DNA of 64,000 nt from Methylobacterium sp. J-048. Lineage in GTDB: Bacteria; Pseudomonadota; Alphaproteobacteria; Rhizobiales; Beijerinckiaceae. Both the position numbers and the translations under genes were made by a program. The notes under the pieces are model-generated. The model was not told where the DNA came from. It saw only the letters and a list, made by a program, of their open reading frames with translations, and made no database searches. This document shows, piece after piece, positions 27,021-43,099 of the stretch. The stretch lies in contig NZ_JAKSYL010000108.1 in NCBI RefSeq assembly GCF_022829515.1, forward strand, positions 1 to 64,000, given 5' to 3'. Position 1 is the first letter of the stretch. The number at the start of each line of letters is the position of its first letter.

Positions 27021-30000
27021 GCCCCCTCGAAAAACTCGCCGACCTCGTCGGCGTCGCCGCCGGCTATACCGACGCCTTCGGCCAGCCAGTCGAGACCTCC
27101 CTGGAGGTGCGGCGCGGCCTGCTGGCGGCGCTCGGCTTCGCGGTCGAGGACGAGGCTGGCGTGGCCCAGAGCCTCGCCCAGGTCGAAGCCCTGCGCTGCG
27201 GCCTCGTCCCGCCACTGCTGCCCGTGGAGGCCCGGCGCACCGCCCGGGTGCCGGTGCGCGTCCAGGACGGCGCCCCGCACACCCTGGTCTGGCGCCTCGT
27301 GGACGAGCGCGGCGCCGCCCGCGAGGGTCGGGCCAACCCGCAGGGGGCCGAGCCCGGCTTCGAGCTGCCGCCGCTGACCCCCGGCTATCACCGCCTCACC
27401 GTCCAGGCCGGCCGGATCCGGGCCGAATCCTGGGTGATCGCCGCGCCCCAGCGCTGCTGGCGCCCCCGGCCCTACACGGAGGAGGGCGCCTCCGACTGGG
27501 GCATGGCCGCGCAGCTCTACGGCCTGCGCTCGGCCACCAATATCGGCATCGGCACCTATGCGGATGCCGGCGAGGCCGCCCGCGAGGCGGCCCTGCGCGG
27601 GGCGGCGTTCCTCGGCTTGAGCCCGGTCCACGCCCTGTTCGGCTCCGACCGGACCAAGATCTCGCCCTACTCGCCGTCCTCGCGGCTGTTCCTCGAGACC
27701 CTGTTCATCGCGCCGCGCAGCCTGCCGGGGCTCGCCGGCTCCCGGGCCGAGGCGCTCTTGGCCGACCGCGCCGACGCGATCACGGCCCTGCGCGAGGCGG
27801 CGCTCGTCGACCACCAGGGCGTGGCCGACGTGCTCGACCCGGTGCTGCGCGCCCTCTGGCTGGACTCCCCGGCCCGGGCCGGCACCGACGCCGCGTTCGA
27901 GCGCTTCCGCCAGGAGGGCGGCGTCGACCTCGCCGCACACGCGGTGTTCGAGGCCCTGTCCGAGCATTTCCGGCAGCAGGGCGCCCATTGGCTCGGCGAC
28001 TGGCCGGAGGAATACCGCCGCGCCGGCACCGACGCGGTCGTGGCCTTCGCGGCCGAGAAGGCCGAGGCGGTCGGCTACCACGCCTGGCTGCAATACCTCG
28101 CCGACCGCCAGCTCGCCGCGGCCTCGGCGGCGGCTCTGGGCTCCGGCATGCGGGTCGGGCTCTATCGCGACCTGGCGGTGGGCGCCGACCGGGGCGGCTC
28201 CGAGATCTGGTCGCATCCCGAGCGCTTCGCCGACCGGGTCTCGATCGGTGCGCCCCCGGACCTCTTGGCCCCCAAGGGCCAGAACTGGGGCCTGCCCGCC
28301 TTCGACCCGCTGGAGATGGAGCGGGACGGCCTCGCGGCGTTCCGGGCCCTGGTCCAGGCCAACATGCGCCATGCCGGCGCGATCCGGATCGACCACGCCT
28401 TCCAGCTCGCCCGGCTGTTCCTGATCCCGCTGGGGGCCGGCGCCCATGCCGGCGCCTACGTCGCCATGCCGTTCGAGCCGATGCTGGCGGTGCTGCGGCT
28501 GGAGAGCCACCGCAACAAGTGCCTGATCATCGCCGAGGATCTCGGCACCGCCCCCGAGGGTTTTTCCGACGCCCTGATGCGGGCCGGCGTGCTGAGCTAC
28601 CGGATCCTGGCCTTCGAGCGGGAAGGCGACGGCCGGTTCAAGGCCCCCTCCGCCTATCCACGCGACGCGCTCACGGCCATCACCACCCACGACCTGCCGA
28701 CCTTCGTCGGCTGGTGGCGCGGGGTCGACACCGACACCCGCCAGTCGCTGGGCCTGTACGATCAGGATCGCGCCGAGGCCGAGCGCAACGAGCGGGTGGT
28801 CGAGCGCCGCCGCCTCACCGAGGCGCTGGCCGGGGAGCAGCTGCTGCCGTCGGCCGAGCCGCCGGAGGCCGCGCCGTTCGAGGCCGCCGCCCGCTACCTC
28901 GCCCGCGCCCCCTCGATGCTGACCGCCGTGCAGTACGAGGACGTGGTCTCGGAACTGGCCCAGGCCAACGTCCCGGGCTCGACCGAGGGCTACCCGAACT
29001 GGCGGCGCAAGCTCGACCGGGACCTCGTCGCCATCGCCGCCCCGGGCGGCCCGCTCGCCAAGCTGGCGGCCTCGCTCTCGGCCGAGGCGCGGGGCCCGCG
29101 CTCGGGTTCCGCCCGGCTGGCGGCACCGCCGCCGCAATCGACCTACCGGCTGCAATTCCACAAGGACTTCACCTTCGCGGATGCAGAACGGATCGTCCCG
29201 TATCTCAAAAAACTCGGGATCAGCCACGTCTACGCCTCGCCGCTCCAGAAGGCGCGGCCCGGCTCGACCCACGGCTACGACATCGTCGACCACGGCGCGA
29301 TCAACCCGGAGCTCGGTGGCGAGGCGGGCTTCGTCAAACTCTCCGAGACCCTGCACGGGCACGGGCTGAAGCTGCTGCTGGACATCGTCCCGAACCACAT
29401 GGGCGTCGGCGGCTCCGACAACCCGTGGTGGCTCTCGGTGCTCGAATGGGGCTCCCTGTCGCCCTTCGCGGACGCGTTCGACATCGACTGGCAGCGCCTC
29501 GGCGCCGGCCGCAACCTGGTGATCCCGTTCCTGGGCGACCGCTACGGCGAGGCCCTGGAGAAGGGCACCCTGGAGCTGAAGTTCGACCCCGAGACCGGCG
29601 CCTTCAGCGTCTGGCACTACGAGCACCAGCTGCCGATCCGCCCCTTGAGCTACCCGACCATCCTCAACCGGGTGATCGCTGCCATCGGAGCCGTGGACGA
29701 CGATACCACCGCGGAGCTGCTCGCCATCTCCGAACGCCTGCGCGCCATGGCGATCGACACCGACGAGACCCGCCGGAAGGGATTCCCGGAGGAGGCCGAG
29801 GGGCTCAAGCGCCGGCTCGCCGAGATCTACGGCGTCTCGACCCTGATCCAGGAGGCCACCGCCAGCACCCTGGCGCTGCTCAACGGCTTCAAGGGCCGCC
29901 CCGACAGCTTCGGGCCGCTGCACCGGCTGCTCGAGGCACAGGCCTACCGGCTGGCCCATTGGCGGGTTGCCTCGAGCGACATCAACTACCGCCGGTTCTT

Positions 30001-31924
30001 CGACGTGAACTCGCTGGCCGGCCTGCGGGTGGAGCTGTCCGACATCTTCCATCGCTCGCACGAGACCGTGTTCCGGCACATCCGCGAGGGCCGGATCGAC
30101 GGGTTGCGCATCGACCATATCGACGGGCTCGCCGACCCGCAGGGCTACGCACGCGCGCTCCAGGCCGCCGTCGGCCCCGGCTTCTACGTGGTGGTGGAAA
30201 AGATCCTGGAGCCGGGCGAGCGGCTGCGGCCCTGGCCGGTGGCCGGGACCACGGGCTACGACGTGCTCAACCAGCTCGACGGCATCCTGGTGGATAAGGA
30301 ACGCCGGGGGAAGATCCGACGGCTCTACGAATGGGCCTCGGGCTTCGACGAGCCCTACGGCTTCCAGCTGCGCGCCGCCAAGGCCGAGATCCTGGAGATC
30401 AGCTTCGCCAGCGAGCTGGAGGTGCTGACCACCGACCTGAAGGAGGTGGCCGACGCCGACCGGCGCACCCGCGACTTCACGGTCAACGCCCTGCGCCGGG
30501 CGCTGATCGAGATCATCGCCCGCTTCCCGACCTATCGCAGCTACCTGCCGCCGGAGCTGGAGGAGGGCGAGGTCGAGCCCGAGGACGTGCGCCTGATCGA
30601 GGGCGCGGTCGCCAAGGCGAAGCGCTGGTCGAACCTGCCCGACCGCTCGGTGCACGACTTCGCCGCCGAGGTCCTGCTCGGCCGCATCGAGACCGCCGGT
30701 CCCGGCCGCCCGGACCCGCGGGTGGTCTTACGGTTCCGCCGCCGGTTCCAGCAGCTCACCGGCCCGGTCATGGCCAAGAGCCTCGAGGACACGCTGTTCT
30801 ACCGGTACAGCTGCCTGCTCGGCCTCAACGAGGTCGGCGGCGACCCGGGCGAGTACGGCATCGACGCGGAGCATTTCCACGATCTCCAGATCGCCCGCGC
30901 CCGCGACTGGCCGAACGCCATGATCACGACGGCGACCCACGACACCAAGCGCGGTGAGGATGCCCGGACCCGGCTGCTTGCCCTGTCCGAGATCCCGGAG
31001 GGCTGGGCCGGCGCCTGGGACCTGTGGCAGCGCACCGCCGGGCCGCACCTCGCCCGGATCGACGGCGAGCCGGCCCCGGACGCCAACGACCAGTGGATGT
31101 TCTTCCAGGCGATCCTCGGCGCCTGGCCGCTGGAGCTGCTGGAGCAGGACGAGACGGCCGCGATCGCGGACTTTCGCGATCGGCTGATCGCCTACGGCGA
31201 GAAGGCCATGCGCGAGGGCAAGCGCCGGTCGAGCTGGGTCAATGTCGACGAGGTCTACGAGGGCGCGGTCAAGAAGCTGTTTTCCGCGCTGATCGCCCCG
31301 GGCTCGGACTTCCTGCGCGAGCTGCGTCCCTTCGCCCGGCGGCTCGCCCATCTCGGCATGCTCGCCGGCCTCGGCCGCACGGTCCTGAAATGCACCCTGC
31401 CGGGCCTGCCCGACACCTACCAAGGCACGGAGGTCTGGGACTTTTCGTTCGTCGATCCCGACAACCGCCGCCCGGTGGATTACCCGGCGCTGGAGCGGAT
31501 GCTCGAGCAGGGCGGCGAACCGGCCGCACTGCTGCCGCACTGGCCGGACGGGCGGGTCAAGCAGGCGACCCTGGCGCGGCTGCTCACCGAGCGGGCCGAG
31601 CGCCCGGCCTTCTACGCCAGCGCGGCCTACGAGCCGGTGGAGGCCACGGGCGCCCGGGCGGCCCACGTCATCGCCTACCGGCGGACCGACCCGGGCGAGG
31701 AGGGCGGCGACCTGTTCGTGGCGGTGCCGCGCCTGTTCGCGACCCTGGTCGGCGAGGCGGTCTGGTCGAGCGAGGCCTTCGCCGGCACCCGGGTCGATCT
31801 CGGCGCGGGCACGCGCTGGCGCGACCTCGTCTCGGGGCGGATCGTGGAGACCGGAGGGGAGGGGGCCGATCTCGGCCAGCTCCTGCGCGACCTGCCTTAC
31901 GCAGTCCTGCGGCGGGAGCCGTGA
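27017..31924 (+). CDS. Fused 4-alpha-glucanotransferase (MalQ) and malto-oligosyltrehalose synthase (TreY)
   Basis: A single frame of 1635 codons starts at GTG 27017 (GGAG nine bases upstream). Residues 1 to about 690 are a complete MalQ with GH77 catalytic residues Asp459 (IRIDHAFQLARLF), Glu507 (IIAEDLGTAPEG) and Asp559 (TTHDLPTFVGWW). Residues from about 705 on, beginning STYRLQFHKDFTF, are a complete TreY with Asp1033 (LRIDHIDGLADP), Glu1061 (VVVEKILEPGE) and Asp1309 (TATHDTKRGED). The short Ala/Pro-rich linker (LAAPPPQ) has no stop or frameshift. MalQ shuffles maltooligosaccharides into the longer chains that TreY isomerises to maltooligosyl-trehalose, so the fusion joins supply and use. 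Separate genes are the norm in most bacteria. Confidence 0.93.
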   Translation: MSPLEKLADLVGVAAGYTDAFGQPVETSLEVRRGLLAALGFAVEDEAGVAQSLAQVEALRCGLVPPLLPVEARRTARVPVRVQDGAPHTLVWRLVDERGAAREGRANPQGAEPGFELPPLTPGYHRLTVQAGRIRAESWVIAAPQRCWRPRPYTEEGASDWGMAAQLYGLRSATNIGIGTYADAGEAAREAALRGAAFLGLSPVHALFGSDRTKISPYSPSSRLFLETLFIAPRSLPGLAGSRAEALLADRADAITALREAALVDHQGVADVLDPVLRALWLDSPARAGTDAAFERFRQEGGVDLAAHAVFEALSEHFRQQGAHWLGDWPEEYRRAGTDAVVAFAAEKAEAVGYHAWLQYLADRQLAAASAAALGSGMRVGLYRDLAVGADRGGSEIWSHPERFADRVSIGAPPDLLAPKGQNWGLPAFDPLEMERDGLAAFRALVQANMRHAGAIRIDHAFQLARLFLIPLGAGAHAGAYVAMPFEPMLAVLRLESHRNKCLIIAEDLGTAPEGFSDALMRAGVLSYRILAFEREGDGRFKAPSAYPRDALTAITTHDLPTFVGWWRGVDTDTRQSLGLYDQDRAEAERNERVVERRRLTEALAGEQLLPSAEPPEAAPFEAAARYLARAPSMLTAVQYEDVVSELAQANVPGSTEGYPNWRRKLDRDLVAIAAPGGPLAKLAASLSAEARGPRSGSARLAAPPPQSTYRLQFHKDFTFADAERIVPYLKKLGISHVYASPLQKARPGSTHGYDIVDHGAINPELGGEAGFVKLSETLHGHGLKLLLDIVPNHMGVGGSDNPWWLSVLEWGSLSPFADAFDIDWQRLGAGRNLVIPFLGDRYGEALEKGTLELKFDPETGAFSVWHYEHQLPIRPLSYPTILNRVIAAIGAVDDDTTAELLAISERLRAMAIDTDETRRKGFPEEAEGLKRRLAEIYGVSTLIQEATASTLALLNGFKGRPDSFGPLHRLLEAQAYRLAHWRVASSDINYRRFFDVNSLAGLRVELSDIFHRSHETVFRHIREGRIDGLRIDHIDGLADPQGYARALQAAVGPGFYVVVEKILEPGERLRPWPVAGTTGYDVLNQLDGILVDKERRGKIRRLYEWASGFDEPYGFQLRAAKAEILEISFASELEVLTTDLKEVADADRRTRDFTVNALRRALIEIIARFPTYRSYLPPELEEGEVEPEDVRLIEGAVAKAKRWSNLPDRSVHDFAAEVLLGRIETAGPGRPDPRVVLRFRRRFQQLTGPVMAKSLEDTLFYRYSCLLGLNEVGGDPGEYGIDAEHFHDLQIARARDWPNAMITTATHDTKRGEDARTRLLALSEIPEGWAGAWDLWQRTAGPHLARIDGEPAPDANDQWMFFQAILGAWPLELLEQDETAAIADFRDRLIAYGEKAMREGKRRSSWVNVDEVYEGAVKKLFSALIAPGSDFLRELRPFARRLAHLGMLAGLGRTVLKCTLPGLPDTYQGTEVWDFSFVDPDNRRPVDYPALERMLEQGGEPAALLPHWPDGRVKQATLARLLTERAERPAFYASAAYEPVEATGARAAHVIAYRRTDPGEEGGDLFVAVPRLFATLVGEAVWSSEAFAGTRVDLGAGTRWRDLVSGRIVETGGEGADLGQLLRDLPYAVLRREP

Positions 31925-32049
31925 CGGCAGCGCCGACAGGCCCCTCCGCGGACCTGTCACGCGAATCTGCTGAGAGACGCACGGCGCGGGCCTGAAAATC
32001 CCCGCCGCCCGGCGCAAGGCACACCCGTGCAGTTCGGGCGTTACGAGAC

Positions 32050-35475
<3,426 letters not shown>

Positions 35476-35621
35476 GGCCACCCGTGGCACCTCACCATGA
35501 CTTCTAATTCCGGCGCCGGGCCCGCCCGTCGCCGCATCATGCGCCGCGCGGCCGATCGCCCGCGCCCCGGCCGGTTCCGCCCGCCGGTCCCAGTCCCTTC
35601 GACCGACGAGGCAGCGACGCG

Positions 35622-38896
<3,275 letters not shown>

Positions 38897-38900
<4 letters not shown>

Positions 38901-41182
38901 CGCCGATCGACGAGACCTTCGCACCGCGGCTCGACCCGGAAGCGGCGAGCGCGCGGAACGCGGACGTCCCGCATTCCGGAGCCGCCTCGGCGCCGCCGAG
39001 TGTCCACCCGGACGCGATCGCCGCGCTGATGAGCGCCAGCCACGGCGACCCGTTCTCCGTGCTCGGCCCCCACCGGGTCGGCCCGAACGCCTGGGAGGTC
39101 CGCGCCGTCCTGCCCGAGGCGCGCTCCGCCGCCCTGGTGACGAGCGCGCGCACCGTGCCGTTCGAGAAGCGGCACCCGGACGGGTTCTACGTCGCCAAGG
39201 TCGAGGGCGAGGGCCGGCCGCTCTACGAGATCGAGGTCGAGTTCTGGGACGGGACCAAGAAGCGGCGCTTCGATCCCTACGGCTTCGGCTCCTCGATCGA
39301 GCCCTACGACGTCGCGACCCTGCGCGAGGTCGGCACCAACCTGGTCTACCGCATGCTCGGCGCCCAGTCGGGTCAGCTCGACGGTATCGACGGCTTCCGC
39401 TTCGCCGTGTGGGCGCCCAACGCCCGCAAGGTCAGCGTCGTGGGCGATTTCAACGACTGGGACGGGCGGCGTCATCCGATGCGCCTGTGGCAGGAAGGCG
39501 GGATCTGGGAGGTGTTCGTGCCCGGCCTCAAGGCCGGCGAGCGCTACAAGTTCGAGATCCGCGGTCCCGACGGCGCCCTGATCCCGCTCAAGGCCGATCC
39601 GGTCGCCTTCGCGGCCCAGCACCCGCCTGAGACCGCCTCGGTCACCCACGGGACCGGCGCGTTCGACTGGCGCGATTCCGGCTGGATGAGCACCCGCGGC
39701 GCCAAGGATCCGCGCCACGCCGCAATCTCGATCTACGAGGTCCATCTGGGCTCCTGGGCGCGGGTGCCCGAGGAGGGCAACCGCTACCTCACCTACAAGG
39801 AGCTGGGCGACCGGCTGATCCCCTACGTCAAGGATATGGGCTTCACCCATATCGAGATGCTGCCGATCACGGAGTTCCCGTTCGACGGGTCCTGGGGCTA
39901 CCAGCCGGTCTCGCTGTTCGCCCCGACCAGCCGCTTCGGCACGCCCGAGGATTTCGCCGCCTTCGTGGACGCCGCCCACGAGGCCGGCATCGGCGTGATG
40001 CTCGACTGGGTGCCCGGCCACTTTCCGCTGGATGCGCACGGGCTCGGCCTGTTCGACGGCACGCACCTCTACGAGCACGCCGACCCGCGCCAGGGCTTCC
40101 ACCAGGATTGGGGCACCTACATCTACAATTTCGGCCGGACCGAGGTCGCGACCTTCCTGGCCGCCAACGCCCGGTTCTGGCTGGAGCACTACCACCTCGA
40201 CGGCCTGCGCGTGGATGCCGTGGCGTCGATGCTCTACCTCGACTATTCGCGCCGGCAGGGCGAGTGGATCCCGAACCGCTACGGCGGCAACGAGAACCTC
40301 GACGCGATCGACTTCCTGCGCAAGACCAACGAGGCGACCTACAGCCACGCCCCGGGCACGATCACGGTGGCGGAGGAATCGACCTCCTGGCCGGGTGTCT
40401 CGCACCCGACCTACACGGGCGGCCTCGGCTTCGGCTTCAAGTGGAACATGGGCTGGATGCACGACACGTTGAAATACGTGTCGGAGGATCCGATCCACCG
40501 CCGCTACCACCACCACAACCTGACCTTCGGGCTGCTTTACGCCTTTTCGGAGAATTTCATCCTGCCGCTGTCCCACGACGAGGTCGTGCACGGGAAGGGC
40601 TCGCTGCTCGGCAAGATGCCCGGTGACCGCTGGCAGAAATTCGCGAACTTGCGCGCCTATTTCGGCTTCATGTGGGGGCATCCCGGCAAGAAGCTGCTGT
40701 TCATGGGCGGCGAGTTCGGCCAGGAGCGGGAGTGGAACCACGATAACAGCCTGGACTGGCACCTGCTCGACGATCCCCTGCACAAGGGCGTCAAGGATGC
40801 GGTCCGGGACCTCAACCGGCTCTACGTCTCGACCCCGGCCCTCCATGCCCGGGACGTCGAGCACACCGGGTTCCAGTGGCTGGTGGCCGACGATCAGGAC
40901 AACAGCGTCATCGCCTGGGCCCGCAAGGGCGCCAATCCCGGCGAGGTCGCGATCGTGGTGTCGAACTTCACCCCGATCCCCCGGGAGGGCTACCGCGTCG
41001 GCGTGCCGGAGGCGGGCTTCTACCGCGAGGCGTTCAACTCGGACGCGGCCGTCTACGGCGGCTCGAACCTCGGCAACAACGGCGGCGGCCACACCGACGG
41101 CCAGGCGAGCCACGGCCAGGCCCAGTCCCTGTCGCTGACCCTGCCGCCGCTGGCGACGATGATCTTCGTGCTGGAGCGATAG
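38897..41182 (+). CDS. glgB: 1,4-alpha-glucan branching enzyme
   Basis: The 761-residue enzyme creates alpha-1,6 branches in glycogen. A tandem N-terminal region (first beta domain about residues 35-130, then CBM48 with [21 protein letters not shown]) precedes the GH13 barrel. The acids Asp440 ([10 protein letters not shown]), Glu493 (TVAEEST) and Asp561 ([10 protein letters not shown]) keep the E. coli GlgB spacing exactly (53 and 68). The ATG overlaps the TreS-Mak stop, so branching is co-translated with maltose-1-phosphate formation, as expected for the GlgE route. A hairpin terminator follows 15 bases after the stop. Confidence 0.96.
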
Positions 41183-41197
41183 GAACTCGTCCCCGTA

Positions 41198-41317
41198 GGT
41201 CACGGATCCGAAAGGTCCGTGACCTTTCGCGGGTCCAGGGCGGAGCCCTGGTGTCGGGCTTCGCCCAATCCATCGAGGCTCCGCCCCGACACCCCGCCAA
41301 AGGGCTGAGCCCTCTGG
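41198..41317. repeat. Multi-hairpin intergenic repeat, copy A, with glgB terminator
   Basis: Between convergent glgB and glgA, GGTCACGGA (41198-41206) pairs with TCCGTGACC (41216-41224) and is followed by TTT, a good terminator for glgB. It is followed by CCAGGGC/GCCCTGG (41235-41251), TGTCGGG/CCCGACA (41252-41291, long loop) and AGGGC/GCCCT (41301-41313). The same order of stems and much of the sequence recur at 47583-47673. Confidence 0.75.
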
Positions 41318-41327
41318 AAACCCGGCC

Positions 41328-42950
41328 TTACGCCGCCCGCCAGCGCAGCGCCGGGCTGTTGCCGATGGCGCGGGCGTAGAGCCCGGCATAGTTGTCGGCG
41401 GCCTGATCCCAGCCGAACCGGGCCACCATGGCGCGCCGGCGCATGGCGTTGAGCCGCTTCTTCTGGCCGAACGCCTCGAACGCCCGGCGGACCGCGGACC
41501 CGAACGCGGAGGCCGTGGCCTCCGGGAAGGTGAAGCCCGTCACCCCGTCCTCGACCGTGTCGGCGAGGCCCCCGGTGCGGTGCACGATCGGCAGGGAGCC
41601 GAAGCGCTGGGCGTACATCTGGGCGAGCCCGCAGGGCTCGAACCGCGAGGGCATCAGCAGGAAGTCGCTGCCCGCGAACATCCGCCTTGCCTGGGCCTCC
41701 TCGAAGCCGACATGCACCCCGACGGCGTCGGGGTGGCGCTTGGACAGGCCGCGCAGGGCTTGCTCGAACCGGCCCTCGCCCTGGCCGATCACCACCAGCT
41801 GGCCGCCCTCGGCCACGATCGCCTCGGCCGCCTGCAGGCTCAGGTCGATGCCCTTCTGGTGCACCAGCCGGGATACGATCGCGAAGAGCGGCCCGCGGGA
41901 GACCGCCAGCCCGAATTGCTGGCGCACCGCCTCGGCATTGGCCCGCTTGCCCTTCCAGTCGTCGACCTCGAACCGGGTGGCGAGGTGCCGGTCGGTGCTG
42001 GGATCCCAGGTCTCGTCGATGCCGTTGAGGATGCCGGCTAACCGGCCCTGGCCGGCGCGGGTGCGCAGCAGCCCGTCGAGGCCGCAGCCCATCTCGGGGG
42101 TCTGGATCTCCCGTGCGTAGGTCTCGCTCACCGTGGTGACCTGCGAGGCGTAGAAGATCCCGGCCTTGAGGAACGACAGCTGGCCGTAGAACTCGGCGCC
42201 GTCGACCTGGAAGGCCGAGTCCGGCACGCCGAGGCGGCCCAGGCTGTCGCGGGGGAACAGGCCCTGATAGGCGAGGTTGTGGATCGTCAGCACGCTCGGG
42301 ATGCGCCGGCCGCGCCAGGCCAGGTAGGCCGGGGCCAGGGCCGCCTGCCAGTCGTTGAGGTGCAGCAGGTCCGCCGCCCAGTCGGAATCGGCACCGGCGG
42401 CGATCTCCGCGGCCGCGAGGCTGAGGCGGGCGAAGCGCAGGTCGTTGTCGCCGAAATCGCCGTGGGCGTCGCCGTAGGGCGTGCCGTCGCGCTCGTACAG
42501 GTCGGGCGCCAGCAGGACGTAGATGCGCAGGCCGTCGGCCGCCTCGACTAGGCCGAGGTCGCAGGGCGGGACGCCCGCGAGGCCCTCGAGCCGGGCGACC
42601 ACCGGGATGTCGGGGAACGCGGCGCGGACCTGGCGGTAGCCGGGGATCAGCACGCGGATATCGTAATGCGGCACCAGGGCCCGGGGCAGGGTGGCCGAGA
42701 CCTCGCCGAGACCGCCGGTCTTCACAAAGTCAGCCATCTCCGGGGTGGCGTAGAGGATGCGGCGGCGCAACGAGGCCGGCCGGGCCGGATTGGTGAAGTG
42801 CTGCGCGGCGGCGGTGCCGCTCTCACCGAAGGCGTCATCGGCCAGGGAGCAACCGCGAAGCGCGTCGTGCATCGGCATCGATCCTGGCCGGGCGGGATGC
42901 CCCGGTCGGGCAGAGGTTCGGGCAGACACCGCTGTCACGACCTCAACCAT
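41328..42950 (-). CDS. glgA: Glycogen synthase (ADP-glucose, GT5)
   Basis: The 540-residue enzyme elongates alpha-1,4-glucan from ADP-glucose. The ADP-glucose-binding Lys77 is in KTGGLGEVSATLP; other GT5 motifs are LLHLNDWQAAL, TIHNLAYQGLF, SRLVHQKGIDL and MPSRFEPCGLAQMYAQRFG with GGLADTVED. The ATG at 42950 has GAGGAG eight bases upstream. Residues 1-60 are an extension, low in hydrophobic residues and absent from usual GlgA. The gene converges on glgB, and no glgC is nearby. It gives a second, nucleotide-sugar route to glycogen beside GlgE. Confidence 0.95.
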   Translation of the reverse strand: MVEVVTAVSARTSARPGHPARPGSMPMHDALRGCSLADDAFGESGTAAAQHFTNPARPASLRRRILYATPEMADFVKTGGLGEVSATLPRALVPHYDIRVLIPGYRQVRAAFPDIPVVARLEGLAGVPPCDLGLVEAADGLRIYVLLAPDLYERDGTPYGDAHGDFGDNDLRFARLSLAAAEIAAGADSDWAADLLHLNDWQAALAPAYLAWRGRRIPSVLTIHNLAYQGLFPRDSLGRLGVPDSAFQVDGAEFYGQLSFLKAGIFYASQVTTVSETYAREIQTPEMGCGLDGLLRTRAGQGRLAGILNGIDETWDPSTDRHLATRFEVDDWKGKRANAEAVRQQFGLAVSRGPLFAIVSRLVHQKGIDLSLQAAEAIVAEGGQLVVIGQGEGRFEQALRGLSKRHPDAVGVHVGFEEAQARRMFAGSDFLLMPSRFEPCGLAQMYAQRFGSLPIVHRTGGLADTVEDGVTGFTFPEATASAFGSAVRRAFEAFGQKKRLNAMRRRAMVARFGWDQAADNYAGLYARAIGNSPALRWRAA

Positions 42951-43099
42951 GTCCAATGCTCCTCAGCCGCAGCAGTTCCGCTGCGACGCACAATTTAGGC
43001 CAGGAATTGCCTTAAGCATCGGTTACAGATTCGGCCACAGCCTGATGACTGCGCTGCACTGCGACAAGAGATGGCAGGGGCGGGCTCCAGGCCACCTCG

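Noticed and set aside
26960..30655. 1231-codon open frame opposite the MalQ-TreY gene
   Set aside because: It is a mirror frame of a GC-rich gene (Gly, Arg, Gln, His-rich, no motifs); the forward strand has complete enzyme motifs throughout.
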